The notes: generated from the sequence alone by a model not told the origin. A stretch of DNA of 24,001 bases from Clostridium sp. UBA1056 (GCA_002316385.1 DCDL01000055.1:120503-144503); one strand, 5' to 3'. Numbered from the stretch's first letter, positions 7,576 to 15,355 are shown. Translations and numbers: made by a program.

Positions 7576-9303
7576 ATGAGTAGAAAAACAAGTAAAAGTA
7601 GTATAAATCCATTAGTTGCTATAGGAACTATAGCAGGTGCAGCTACAATAGCTACTTTAGGAGCAAAAAAACTTAAAAATAAGGCAGGAAGTCAAGGAAC
7701 AAAATTTGAATATATAGATCATTTAGGAAAACAAGTTTATTTCGTTGGAGGAGGCTTAGCTTCTTTAGCAGGTGCAGCTTACCTTGTAAGAGACTGTAAC
7801 TTTAAAGGAGAAAATATTCACATCATTGAAGGAATGAGAGTTCTTGGTGGTAGTAATGATGGTGCTGGAGATGTACAAAATGGTTTTATATGTCGTGGAG
7901 GTAGAATGTTAAATGAAGAAACCTACGAAAACTTCTGGGAACTATTCTCAAGTATTCCATCTTTAGATATGCCAGGTAAAAGTGTTACAGAAGAAATACT
8001 TAACTTTGACCATTTACATCCAACCCGTGCTCAAGCTCGTTTAATAGATAAGTATGGAGTAATTCAAAATGTAAGAAGTATGGGCTTTAATAATGAAGAC
8101 CGTATGGCCCTTGGTAAATTAATGATTACTCCAGAAGAAAGTTTAGATGATATGGCTATAGAGCAGTGGTTTAGCCATACCCCTCATTTCTTTGAAACTA
8201 ACTTCTGGTATATGTGGCAAACAACCTTTGCTTTCCAAAAATGGTCTAGTTTATTTGAGTTTAAACGTTATATGGAGCGTATGATTTTTGAATTCTCTCG
8301 TATAGAAACTTTAGAAGGAGTTACACGTACACCATATAATCAATATGAATCTGTTATCTTACCATTAAAAGCATATTTAGATGACCATGGTGTTGACTTT
8401 AGTATCAATGCAACTGTAACAGATTTAGATTTTAAGCCAGGCAATAAAATTACAGTAACAGCTATTCACATAGAAGATGAAAATGGAGAAAGAGTTATTG
8501 AACTAAGTCAAGGGGATGTATGTATTATGACCAATGGTTGTATGACTGATAGTGCAACTTTAGGTGATCTTCATACACCAGCAGCTTATGATCCAAGTGC
8601 TTCAATTTCAGGGGAACTTTGGAGAAAAGTTGCTAATAAAAAACAAGGCCTTGGTAATCCAGATCCATTCTTTAATCACCCAGATGAAACCAACTGGGAA
8701 AGCTTCACTGTAACTTGTAGAGGAAATAAACTTTTAAAATTAATAGAAAAATTCTCTGGTAATATTCCAGGTAGTGGTGCTTTAATGACATTTAAAGATT
8801 CTAACTGGTTAATGAGCATAGTAATTGCAGCTCAACCACACTTTAAAGCTCAATCAATGGATACAACTATTTTCTGGGGTTATGGTTTATATACAGATAA
8901 AGTTGGAGACCATGTAAAGAAACCAATGCGTGATTGTACTGGTGAAGAAATGTTAATAGAGCTTCTACATCACTTACATTTGGAAGATCAAATAGATGAA
9001 ATTATGAAAGATGTGATAAATGTTATTCCATGCATGATGCCGTATATAGATTCTCAATTCCAACCACGTAAGATGTCTGATCGTCCAAAGGTTGTACCAA
9101 AAGGCTCAACTAATTTTGCTATGATTAGTCAGTTCGTTGAAATTCCTGAGGATATGGTATTTACAGAAGAATATTCAGTACGTGCAGCGAGAATTGCAGT
9201 ATATACTTTATTCGGTATGAAGAATAAGAAAATTTGTCCAGTAACTCCATATAAAAAGAATCCTAAGGTTCTAAGAGAAGCCCTAAAAACTTCTTATAGA
9301 TAA
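7576..9303 (+). CDS. ohyA: oleate hydratase (MCRA family) with noncanonical active-site motif
   Basis: A 575-aa FAD protein of the oleate hydratase family, formerly 'myosin-cross-reactive antigen'. Characterised members add water to cis-9 unsaturated fatty acids to give 10-hydroxy acids. The FAD-binding fold starts at VYFVGGGLASLAGAAYL (54-70). RGGRML (107-112) replaces the usual RGGREM, so the water-activating Glu (E82 of the Staphylococcus aureus enzyme, from memory) is Met111. The second catalytic residue, the Tyr in the EMRRY-like motif, is kept (Y232 in FEFKRYMERM). Residues 1-40 add a basic start and a hydrophobic stretch (about 12-30) absent from the classical enzyme. The protein ends shortly after the YSVRAA segment and lacks about 50 C-terminal residues. 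Arginine codons are about half CGT, unlike its AGA-using neighbours. GAGG at 7564-7567 is the ribosome-binding site. Confidence 0.93.
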   Translation: MSRKTSKSSINPLVAIGTIAGAATIATLGAKKLKNKAGSQGTKFEYIDHLGKQVYFVGGGLASLAGAAYLVRDCNFKGENIHIIEGMRVLGGSNDGAGDVQNGFICRGGRMLNEETYENFWELFSSIPSLDMPGKSVTEEILNFDHLHPTRAQARLIDKYGVIQNVRSMGFNNEDRMALGKLMITPEESLDDMAIEQWFSHTPHFFETNFWYMWQTTFAFQKWSSLFEFKRYMERMIFEFSRIETLEGVTRTPYNQYESVILPLKAYLDDHGVDFSINATVTDLDFKPGNKITVTAIHIEDENGERVIELSQGDVCIMTNGCMTDSATLGDLHTPAAYDPSASISGELWRKVANKKQGLGNPDPFFNHPDETNWESFTVTCRGNKLLKLIEKFSGNIPGSGALMTFKDSNWLMSIVIAAQPHFKAQSMDTTIFWGYGLYTDKVGDHVKKPMRDCTGEEMLIELLHHLHLEDQIDEIMKDVINVIPCMMPYIDSQFQPRKMSDRPKVVPKGSTNFAMISQFVEIPEDMVFTEEYSVRAARIAVYTLFGMKNKKICPVTPYKKNPKVLREALKTSYR

Positions 9304-9362
9304 ATACACTCTTACATTAAAGTAGCATTAGTCACTATGGGTAAAAACTTTCATTAAGTTAC

Positions 9363-9406
9363 AAAAACTAGTAGCTTCATTTGTGTTGAAGATGCTAGTT
9401 TTTTTA
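9363..9406 (+). terminator. Rho-independent terminator of the oleate hydratase gene
   Basis: AAAAACTAG at 9363 and CTAGTTTTT before 9405 pair, with an inner CTTC/GAAG continuation after a small mismatch and a loop of about 9 nt. A T7 run follows. Confidence 0.85.
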
Positions 9407-9512
9407 TTCAACATATTTCTGCTTGGAAGTGGTATTAATATCCTGTAAAATAAAATAAAGGAATAACTTTAGTCGAAGAGAGAATTATTTTGGTTAGAAG
9501 GTAGTGATATAT

Positions 9513-9733
9513 GTGAGTGATATTATATTAGAAGCGAAAGAGTATTTTAAAGGTTTATCAAAAGAAAATAGTCTAACTACAAGTAAAGTTAGATCATTTT
9601 CTTCAAAATCATATAAATCCTTAGAGGATAAAAGTATTAACTTAAAAATAAAGATATTATGCCTAGGATAGCTTTTAGATATGCATTAGAAAAGTTTGAT
9701 GAAAAAACTAGAATAAATTTGATGAAAGGTTAA
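9513..9733 (+). pseudogene. relic of a DNA alkylation repair (AlkD-like, HEAT-repeat) gene
   Basis: Two short adjacent reading fragments look like the two ends of one gene. From GTG 9513 a 52-codon frame includes KENSLTTSKVRSFSSKSYKS, resembling the N-terminal part of the 'DNA alkylation repair' family (TSxVRxIS...YYKxxK). It stops at 9671. Overlapping it in another frame, from ATG 9659 to TAA 9733, is MPRIAFRYALEKFDEKTR, which matches the conserved C-terminal MPRTALRYAIEKM-type ending of that family. About 150 residues between them are missing, so the gene seems to have lost its middle and its frame. The match is from memory of the family, not from a search. Confidence 0.45.
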
Positions 9734-9814
9734 TATGTATAATTTGAATAAAGATAGATAGTTGAAAGATATTGAATAAATTTATAAAAAAATATACATA
9801 TTCTTAGAAGAATT

Positions 9815-9823
9815 TGGTATAAT
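9815..9823 (+). promoter_or_regulatory. extended -10 promoter for the antisense RNA
   Basis: TGGTATAAT is a perfect extended -10 element. The -35 region is poor. Transcription would begin near 9830 and run toward the toxin gene. Confidence 0.5.
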
Positions 9824-9889
9824 ATAAGTAAGAAATGAAGAAAATATTTAGTGATTTATAAGTAAAATATATAAAGAAAATGCATATAA

Positions 9890-9917
9890 TAAAAAATAGG
9901 GTGTTGGAGCACCCTAT
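9890..9917 (-). terminator. terminator of the toxin mRNA
   Basis: On the minus strand the 8-bp stem ATAGGGTG/CACCCTAT with loop CTCCAA is followed directly by TTTTTTATT. On the plus strand no T-run follows, so this one acts only on toxin-strand transcripts. Confidence 0.75.
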
Positions 9918-9972
9918 AATATACAATTCTAGTTGCTTAGGCAACTGGCATTACTAAAATTAAAAAAGAAAT

Positions 9973-10010
9973 TAGTAGCTTCCATTTGCACACGGGGCTA
10001 CTATTTTTTT
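9973..10010. terminator. terminator overlapping the toxin stop codon
   Basis: TAGTAGC (9973-9979) pairs with GCTACTA (9997-10003). On the plus strand seven Ts follow (10004-10010), ending the antisense RNA. On the minus strand ATTTCTTTTTT follows, so it may also end part of the toxin transcripts. The toxin stop codon (10001-10003) is inside the stem. Confidence 0.75.
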
Positions 10011-10102
10011 GATATCCTATCAATAAGCAACACTATAAATGTCAAGAATGCCAGAAGGAATAATCCACCTTGAAATAATAGCATTAAAGTATTGTCACTC
10101 AA
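10001..10102 (-). CDS. small holin-like membrane toxin, type I toxin-antitoxin system
   Basis: A 33-aa peptide starting at TTG (10102-10100), preceded by GGGAGGTGAT, an almost perfect anti-Shine-Dalgarno match with 7-nt spacing. It has a short polar start (MSDNTLML), one hydrophobic helix (GGLFLLAFLTFIVLLI, about residues 12-27) and a charged end (DRISKK). This is the layout of the 'putative holin-like toxin' and TxpA-like peptides of Firmicutes, which damage the membrane when overproduced. The frame can be read further upstream to an ATG at 10186, but that part passes through the ribosome-binding site and is unlikely to be translated. Control is probably by the convergent antisense RNA and by hiding of the ribosome-binding site. 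The toxin assignment rests on form and context. Confidence 0.75.
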   Translation of the reverse strand: MSDNTLMLLFQGGLFLLAFLTFIVLLIDRISKK

Positions 10103-10103
10103 T

Positions 10104-10136
10104 GTATCACCTCCCTTTAAAAGAGGTAAGTGATAC
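10104..10136 (-). promoter_or_regulatory. hairpin sequestering the toxin ribosome-binding site
   Basis: In the toxin mRNA, GTATCAC (from 10136) pairs with GTGATAC (to 10104), and CCTC with GAGG after a 3-nt bulge. The whole GGAGGTGAT ribosome-binding site lies in the stem, with a loop of about 9 nt. Translation would need refolding or processing of the mRNA, as known for several type I toxins. Confidence 0.65.
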
Positions 10137-10174
10137 CAGTAGCCCACTTCAACTATATTGAATTGTATATAGAA

Positions 10175-10183
10175 ATCATACCA
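10175..10183 (-). promoter_or_regulatory. extended -10 promoter of the toxin gene
   Basis: Read on the minus strand it is TGGTATGAT, an extended -10 with one mismatch in the hexamer. The -35 is weak. A start near 10168 leaves a leader of about 65 nt holding the sequestering hairpin. Confidence 0.45.
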
Positions 10184-10446
10184 CAAATTTCATAATATTA
10201 CCATATAGGTTGATGTAAAAGCATCAATATAGTTTGTTGGATCAGTTAAACATAGAGGCTTCATAAAGAGAGCTTTTTAGTAAATATATAAAATTTTTCA
10301 TAGATAACTATTTAAATATTTCTATAGAAAAAATTTTAACTATTTAAAAAGTTAGCCATATTTTAGAGGAATGTTGATATTATAGTAATTATTACAGGAA
10401 ACATTTAGACTTCTCTTATAATCCTTTATAAGTATGCAGTTATGGA

Positions 10447-10980
10447 TTATGTTAAGTTAGTTAGATAAAGAGAGTATATATTATGTAAGTATTTATTGCC
10501 TCTAAATATCTCATAACTTGAACTAGATAAAACAAAACCAAGGTTTTCTGCAAGACGAATTGACCTTTGATTATCAATATAAATACATGCAATTATCTCT
10601 TTTACCTTCATCTCATTCATAGCAAATTCGATAATTTTTTCCATAGCTTCTTGCATATAACCATTTCCCCAAAACTCTTCTTTGAGGTCGTATCCTACTT
10701 CTACTTTACAATTTGATTGATCCCAACAATGAAACCCGCATGTACCCATTTTCATACCATCTGATTTCCTTAGGATAACCCAGCGATGCTGCAATCGTGG
10801 TTCAGGCTTTATATAGAATGTTATGATTTCATCTGCTCCTTGCATATCAGTTACTTGCTCTGCATCAAATAAGTATTTATTTACTACGTCATCTGAAAAT
10901 TGGCTAAATATAAACTCTCTGTCATTAATACTTATATTTTTAAGAAGTAATCGTTCTGTTTCTAGATTATTAAATAACAT
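10447..10980 (-). CDS. GNAT family N-acetyltransferase (RimJ/RimL type)
   Basis: A 177-aa acetyltransferase of the Acetyltransf_3 (RimJ/RimL/SpeG-like) branch, expected to acetylate a protein N-terminus or small amine with acetyl-CoA. The opening LETERLLLKNISINDREFIF is diagnostic. KVEVGYDLKEEFWGNGYMQEAMEKIIEFA carries the acetyl-CoA binding loop (WGNGY in the Q/R-x-x-G-x-G position), and IYIDNQRSIRLAENLGFV is the standard C-terminal signature. AGGAGG lies 6 nt upstream of the ATG. The gene is alone on this strand and diverges from the dihydrofolate reductase gene. The 263 bases between it and the toxin promoter hold only a small TTGATG/CATCAA hairpin (10210-10227). Confidence 0.9.
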   Translation of the reverse strand: MLFNNLETERLLLKNISINDREFIFSQFSDDVVNKYLFDAEQVTDMQGADEIITFYIKPEPRLQHRWVILRKSDGMKMGTCGFHCWDQSNCKVEVGYDLKEEFWGNGYMQEAMEKIIEFAMNEMKVKEIIACIYIDNQRSIRLAENLGFVLSSSSYEIFRGNKYLHNIYSLYLTNLT

Positions 10981-11197
10981 ATCTGCCTCCTACTATATAA
11001 ATAATCTTTCTTTTAAATACAAATGAGTAATGTATTATAATTTATGCGTATGACAATTATAACATTTATTTGCATATAATGTATATGAGTAAGGGGATAT
11101 TAATGAAGTTTAGGGTTTAATGAAAGTAGTAGGTGAAATGTATATCTATAGGTTATAATATTATGTAATATGACTATGAAGGTAGGAGGATACTAAA

Positions 11198-11671
11198 ATG
11201 ATTTCAATAATTGTAGCAGTGACAAAGAATAATGTGATAGGTAATAATGGAATAATGCCTTGGAAGATAAAAGGAGAGCAAAGAAGGTTTAAGGAGTTAA
11301 CTACGGGTCATACTATAATTGTAGGTAGAAAAACTTTTCAGGCTGAGGGAAAGCCATTACCTAATAGAAAAACTATTATAATTTCTAAAACTAAAAATAT
11401 AGAATGTGAAAACTGTGTTACTGTTAAATCTCTTAAGGAAGCTTTGGAGCTAGCAAAGGATGAGAAGGAAATATTCATTGCTGGTGGAGGGGAGATATAC
11501 AGACAGGTACTACCTATGACAGATAGAATATACCTCACTATTATAGATAAAGTTATTGAGGGAGATGTTTATTTCCCGAAAATTAATGAAGATGAATTTG
11601 TGAAAGCCTATGAAGAAAGAATTGAAGGAGAAATACCATATACTTACTATACTTATGAGAGAAGAAAGTAA
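11198..11671 (+). CDS. folA: dihydrofolate reductase, DfrF-like subtype
   Basis: A 157-aa dihydrofolate reductase, which regenerates tetrahydrofolate with NADPH for thymidylate and purine synthesis. It shows IIVAVTKNNVIGNNGIMPW, the NADPH-binding TIIVGRKTF, LPNRKTIIIS and IFIAGGGEIYRQVLP. The acidic active-site residue is Glu28, in WKIKGEQRRFKELTTG. That segment differs from the common W-H-L-P-E-D-L form and closely resembles, as I recall it, the trimethoprim-insensitive enzyme DfrF of enterococci. AGGAGG (11184-11189) sets the start. The ABC exporter gene starts 46 nt downstream, so a joint transcript is likely. The family is certain; the resistance phenotype is only inferred. Confidence 0.93.
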   Translation: MISIIVAVTKNNVIGNNGIMPWKIKGEQRRFKELTTGHTIIVGRKTFQAEGKPLPNRKTIIISKTKNIECENCVTVKSLKEALELAKDEKEIFIAGGGEIYRQVLPMTDRIYLTIIDKVIEGDVYFPKINEDEFVKAYEERIEGEIPYTYYTYERRK

Positions 11672-11717
11672 GCTAAAATTGATATATAATGGATGATAAA
11701 GTAAGGGGGATAAGGTC

Positions 11718-13424
11718 TTGTTTAAGCTAAAGAGATTTCTTAGGCCATATATAAAAGAAACGGTTATAGGGGCTGGGGCAAAATTATTTGAAGCCATTTT
11801 AGAGTTATTACTACCATTACTTATGGGAAAGATAATAGACATAGGAATTAGAAATGGCAATATAACATACATATGGAAAACTGCCTTATTGATGTTTGGG
11901 ATAATATCAGTAGGATTAGCATCAGCATCTCTATGTCAATATTTTGCTTCTTATGCTTGTCAAAATGTAGGTAATGATATTAGAAAAGAATTATTAAAAA
12001 AGATTTCTCAGCTATCCTATGAGGATATAGATCATTTTAGTGATTCTACATTGATTAATAGAACAACTAATGATGTTAATCAAATTGTACAGGCAGTTGC
12101 TATGTTGATTAGATTAGTTAGTAGAGCACCATTTTTATGCATTGGAGCTTTAGTGATGTCTCTATATATAAATCCTAAGCTATCATTAATATTTGCAGTT
12201 TTAATTCCAGTTTTTGTTTTAATATTGATTATAATAATGAAAAAAACAGTACCACTATATAAAGCATCTCAAAGTAGATTAGATACCTTAGGAAGAGTAC
12301 TTAGAGAAAATTTAACGGGAGTACGTGTAATTAGGGCATTTGCTAGGCATGAAAAAGAGCAGGAGCGTATGGATGAGGCTACAGATGATTTATCTAAAGC
12401 ATATATAAGAGTTTCTAATCTATCTGCACTGATGAATCCAATTACTTCATTAGTTATGAATACTGGTATTATAGTACTACTTTATATAGGAGCTATAAAT
12501 GTTAATATTGGTACTTTAACACAAGGAGATATTGTGGTTTTAATAAATTATATCACACAGGTTTTACTAGCTCTTATAATAGTTGCAAATCTTGTGGTGC
12601 TATTTACTAAGGCATCGGCATCAGCTGCTAGAATAAATGAGATTTTTGAATACACACCAAGTATTGTTGATAATAAAAATGAGAAAGTTTTAGAATATAC
12701 AGATAAGATTGTTGTTTTTGATAATGTGTCTTTTAAATATAATTCAGAAGAAGTTTTATCAGACCTATCCTTTACTATTGAAAAAGGAAATATTTTTGGA
12801 ATTGTAGGTACAACGGGAAGTGGAAAATCCACTGTAGCTAACTTAATTCCAAGATTTTATGATGCTACTGAAGGAAGAGTTATTTTCGGAGGAAAGGATG
12901 TAAAAGATCTTTCTCAGAGTTTTTTACATGATGAAGTAGGAGTTGTGCCTCAAAAGGCAGTGTTATTTTCTGGTACCATAGCAGATAATATTAGATGGGG
13001 AAAGGAAGAGGCAACAGATGAGGAAGTAATAGAAGCTCTTCAGGTTGCTCAGGCCTATGACTTTGTTAGCTCTATGAAGGATGGAATTAATTCTGTAATC
13101 TATGAAGGTGGAAAGAATTTATCGGGAGGGCAAAGGCAGCGTTTAACTATAGCTAGAGCTTTAATAAAAAAGCCTAACCTTATTATTTTAGATGACAGCT
13201 TAAGTGCTTTAGATTATCAAACAGATAAAAAGCTTCGTAATTCTTTAAAGGAAAACTTAAAGGATAGTACAGTTATAATAATTTCCCAGAGAATAAGTTC
13301 TATTATTTCAGCAGATAAAATCTTAGTATTGGATGATGGGAGATGTGTAGGTATAGGTAACCATGAAGAATTGTTAAGTAGCTGTGAAACTTACAAAGAA
13401 ATATATGAATCTCAAAGCAAGTAA
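11718..13424 (+). CDS. heterodimeric ABC exporter subunit with degenerate ATPase site
   Basis: A 568-aa half-transporter: six membrane helices (about 1-310) followed by a nucleotide-binding domain. Walker A is GTTGSGKST (364-372) and the signature is LSGGQ (468-472). Walker B is LIILDD, with Asp493 where the catalytic Glu should be, and the switch-loop His is Gln524 (IISQRISS). These replacements are those of the degenerate-site subunit in heterodimeric exporters such as TM287/288, BmrCD and LmrCD. It starts with TTG, 9 nt after AGGGGG. The partner gene follows after 13 nt. It probably exports drugs, lipids or peptides; the substrate is unknown. Confidence 0.92.
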   Translation: MFKLKRFLRPYIKETVIGAGAKLFEAILELLLPLLMGKIIDIGIRNGNITYIWKTALLMFGIISVGLASASLCQYFASYACQNVGNDIRKELLKKISQLSYEDIDHFSDSTLINRTTNDVNQIVQAVAMLIRLVSRAPFLCIGALVMSLYINPKLSLIFAVLIPVFVLILIIIMKKTVPLYKASQSRLDTLGRVLRENLTGVRVIRAFARHEKEQERMDEATDDLSKAYIRVSNLSALMNPITSLVMNTGIIVLLYIGAINVNIGTLTQGDIVVLINYITQVLLALIIVANLVVLFTKASASAARINEIFEYTPSIVDNKNEKVLEYTDKIVVFDNVSFKYNSEEVLSDLSFTIEKGNIFGIVGTTGSGKSTVANLIPRFYDATEGRVIFGGKDVKDLSQSFLHDEVGVVPQKAVLFSGTIADNIRWGKEEATDEEVIEALQVAQAYDFVSSMKDGINSVIYEGGKNLSGGQRQRLTIARALIKKPNLIILDDSLSALDYQTDKKLRNSLKENLKDSTVIIISQRISSIISADKILVLDDGRCVGIGNHEELLSSCETYKEIYESQSK

Positions 13425-13437
13425 AGGAGGAAAGGCT

Positions 13438-15159
13438 ATGACAAATTTTAAAAAGTTATTAAGGTATGTAAAACCATATAGATTTCAAGTAGCACTGGCT
13501 CTTTTCTGTGCTTTTATAAGTAATGTTGGTATTGTGGTTGCCACCTATTTAAATGGAGTTGCCATTGATAATATTGGTGGAGTAAATAATGTAAATTTTC
13601 AAGATTTAACAAGAATATTAATAGGTCTAGGAATTATATATTTAATTTCCGTAACATTTCAATGGTTTATTTCTCGTTATGCAAATAAAGTATCCTATAT
13701 GATAGTAAGGGATATGAGAAGGGATACTTTTAAGAGTTTAAATAAGCAATCTTTGGCTTACTATGATCATAATCCTCATGGTGATATAATTAGTCGTTTT
13801 ACAAATGACTTAGACTCTGTTAGTGATGCCTTAGCTGTGTCCATAACAAATGTATTCTCAGGAGGAGTGACGGTTATTACAGCACTGGTTTTTATGCTTT
13901 ACTTAAATGTTGAAATTACTATAGCGATTTTAATAGTAACTCCCATATGCTTTATCATTGCGTCTCTTATAAGTAAGTTCAGTCAAAAGACTTTTGTTAA
14001 ACAGCAGCAAGCTGTTGGAGAATTATCTTCCTTTGTAGCTGAGATTGTAGGAAATCAAAAGACTGTTAAGGTATTTAATAGAGAAGAAAAAAGTATGGAA
14101 GAGTTTAATCATATTTCAGATAATCTTTGTAATGTAGCTACTAAAGCTATGTTTGCTTCTGCTCTTATAAATCCAAGTACAAGATTTATAAATAATATTT
14201 CATACATAGCAGTGGGACTTGTAGGAGGAATTTTAGCTATTACAAGTGGAGTATCTGTTGGTATAGTTTCTAGTTTTTTAGTATATTCTACTCAATTTGC
14301 AAAACCTTTTAATGAAATATCAGGTATCACAGGGCAGATACAAACGGCCTTTGCTTCTTTAACTCGTATTTTTAGCATTATAGAAGAAAAGCCTGAAGAT
14401 GAAGATAAAAGTAATGCTATTGAACTTAAGGATTGTAGAGGAAATATATCAATTAAAGATATAAGCTTTTCCTATGATAAGAAAAAGCCATTAATACAGA
14501 ATTTCTCTTTTGAAGCTAAATCCGGTCAGCTTATTGCAATTGTTGGACCTACAGGATGTGGTAAAACTACTTTAGTAAATTTATTAATGAGGTTTTATGA
14601 TATAGATCAAGGTGAAATTTTAGTTGATGATAATAACATAAGGGATATCAAAAAGAATAGTTTAAGAAAGAGTTTTGGCATGGTACTTCAAGATCCATGG
14701 CTATTTAAGGGAACTATTAAAGAAAATATAGCCTATGGAAATCCTAATGCCACAGAGAATGAAATAGTAGAAGCAGCTAAGGCAGCTCATGCACATTCCT
14801 TTATTAAGAGATTAAAGGATGGATATGATACTATTATTTCGGATGAAGATCTATCACAGGGACAGCGTCAGCTATTAACCATAGCAAGGGTAATGCTAGC
14901 AAATCCTAGAATGTTAATTCTAGATGAAGCAACTAGTTCCATTGATACGCTGACAGAGGTTAGAATACAAAAGGCATTTTTAAATCTTATGGAGGGAAGA
15001 ACAAGCTTTGTTATTGCTCATAGGCTTTCAACCATAGTAAATGCAGACAAGATTCTAGTTATGAATAATGGAAATATAATAGAGCAAGGAAATCATCAAG
15101 AACTAATTAGTAAAAAGGGGTTCTATTATGACTTATACAATAGTCAATTTGCTTATTAA
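13438..15159 (+). CDS. heterodimeric ABC exporter subunit with catalytic Walker B
   Basis: The 573-aa partner of the upstream half-transporter: membrane domain (about 1-310) then nucleotide-binding domain. Walker A is GPTGCGKTT (370-378), Walker B is LILDEATSSID with D496-E497 intact, and the switch His is H528 (VIAHRLST). The signature is LSQGQ (472-476) instead of LSGGQ, which would complete the degenerate site formed with the first subunit. An upstream in-frame ATG at 13384 overlaps the previous gene. The AGGAGG at 13425-13430 points to ATG 13438 as the start. Translational coupling is likely, since the previous stop codon touches this ribosome-binding site. Confidence 0.93.
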   Translation: MTNFKKLLRYVKPYRFQVALALFCAFISNVGIVVATYLNGVAIDNIGGVNNVNFQDLTRILIGLGIIYLISVTFQWFISRYANKVSYMIVRDMRRDTFKSLNKQSLAYYDHNPHGDIISRFTNDLDSVSDALAVSITNVFSGGVTVITALVFMLYLNVEITIAILIVTPICFIIASLISKFSQKTFVKQQQAVGELSSFVAEIVGNQKTVKVFNREEKSMEEFNHISDNLCNVATKAMFASALINPSTRFINNISYIAVGLVGGILAITSGVSVGIVSSFLVYSTQFAKPFNEISGITGQIQTAFASLTRIFSIIEEKPEDEDKSNAIELKDCRGNISIKDISFSYDKKKPLIQNFSFEAKSGQLIAIVGPTGCGKTTLVNLLMRFYDIDQGEILVDDNNIRDIKKNSLRKSFGMVLQDPWLFKGTIKENIAYGNPNATENEIVEAAKAAHAHSFIKRLKDGYDTIISDEDLSQGQRQLLTIARVMLANPRMLILDEATSSIDTLTEVRIQKAFLNLMEGRTSFVIAHRLSTIVNADKILVMNNGNIIEQGNHQELISKKGFYYDLYNSQFAY

Positions 15160-15355
15160 TATAAAGTTTTAGGAGATTCTTATACCTATAGAAAATAAAT
15201 TTTAAGTTAGATTTTAAGCTAATCCTAATTAATAATGCAGAGAAGTTTTTACTTTAAATAAATTAATGTTAATGTAATTAAATTTAAGAAGATATTAATT
15301 TAAATTTACAACTCTTATAAAATAATTAAATCTAAAATAGTTTATACAAAAATAT

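Larger units (their letters stand above)
9830..10010 (+). ncRNA. candidate antisense antitoxin RNA of a type I toxin-antitoxin locus
   Basis: No convincing protein is encoded on the plus strand here. A transcript from the extended -10 at 9815-9823 to the terminator ending at 10010 would be about 180 nt. It would be complementary to the 3' part of the toxin mRNA. It contains two perfect hairpins, ATAGGGTG/CACCCTAT (9896-9917) and AGTTGC/GCAACT (9931-9946, TTAG loop), plus the terminator stem. The convergent, 3'-overlapping arrangement is that of txpA/RatA in Bacillus subtilis. The 5' end and the existence of the RNA are inferred. Confidence 0.55.

Noticed and set aside
10103..10186. N-terminal extension of the toxin frame to an ATG at 10186
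   Set aside because: It reads through the toxin's own ribosome-binding site and hairpin, has no ribosome-binding site itself, and would begin upstream of the likely -10 element.
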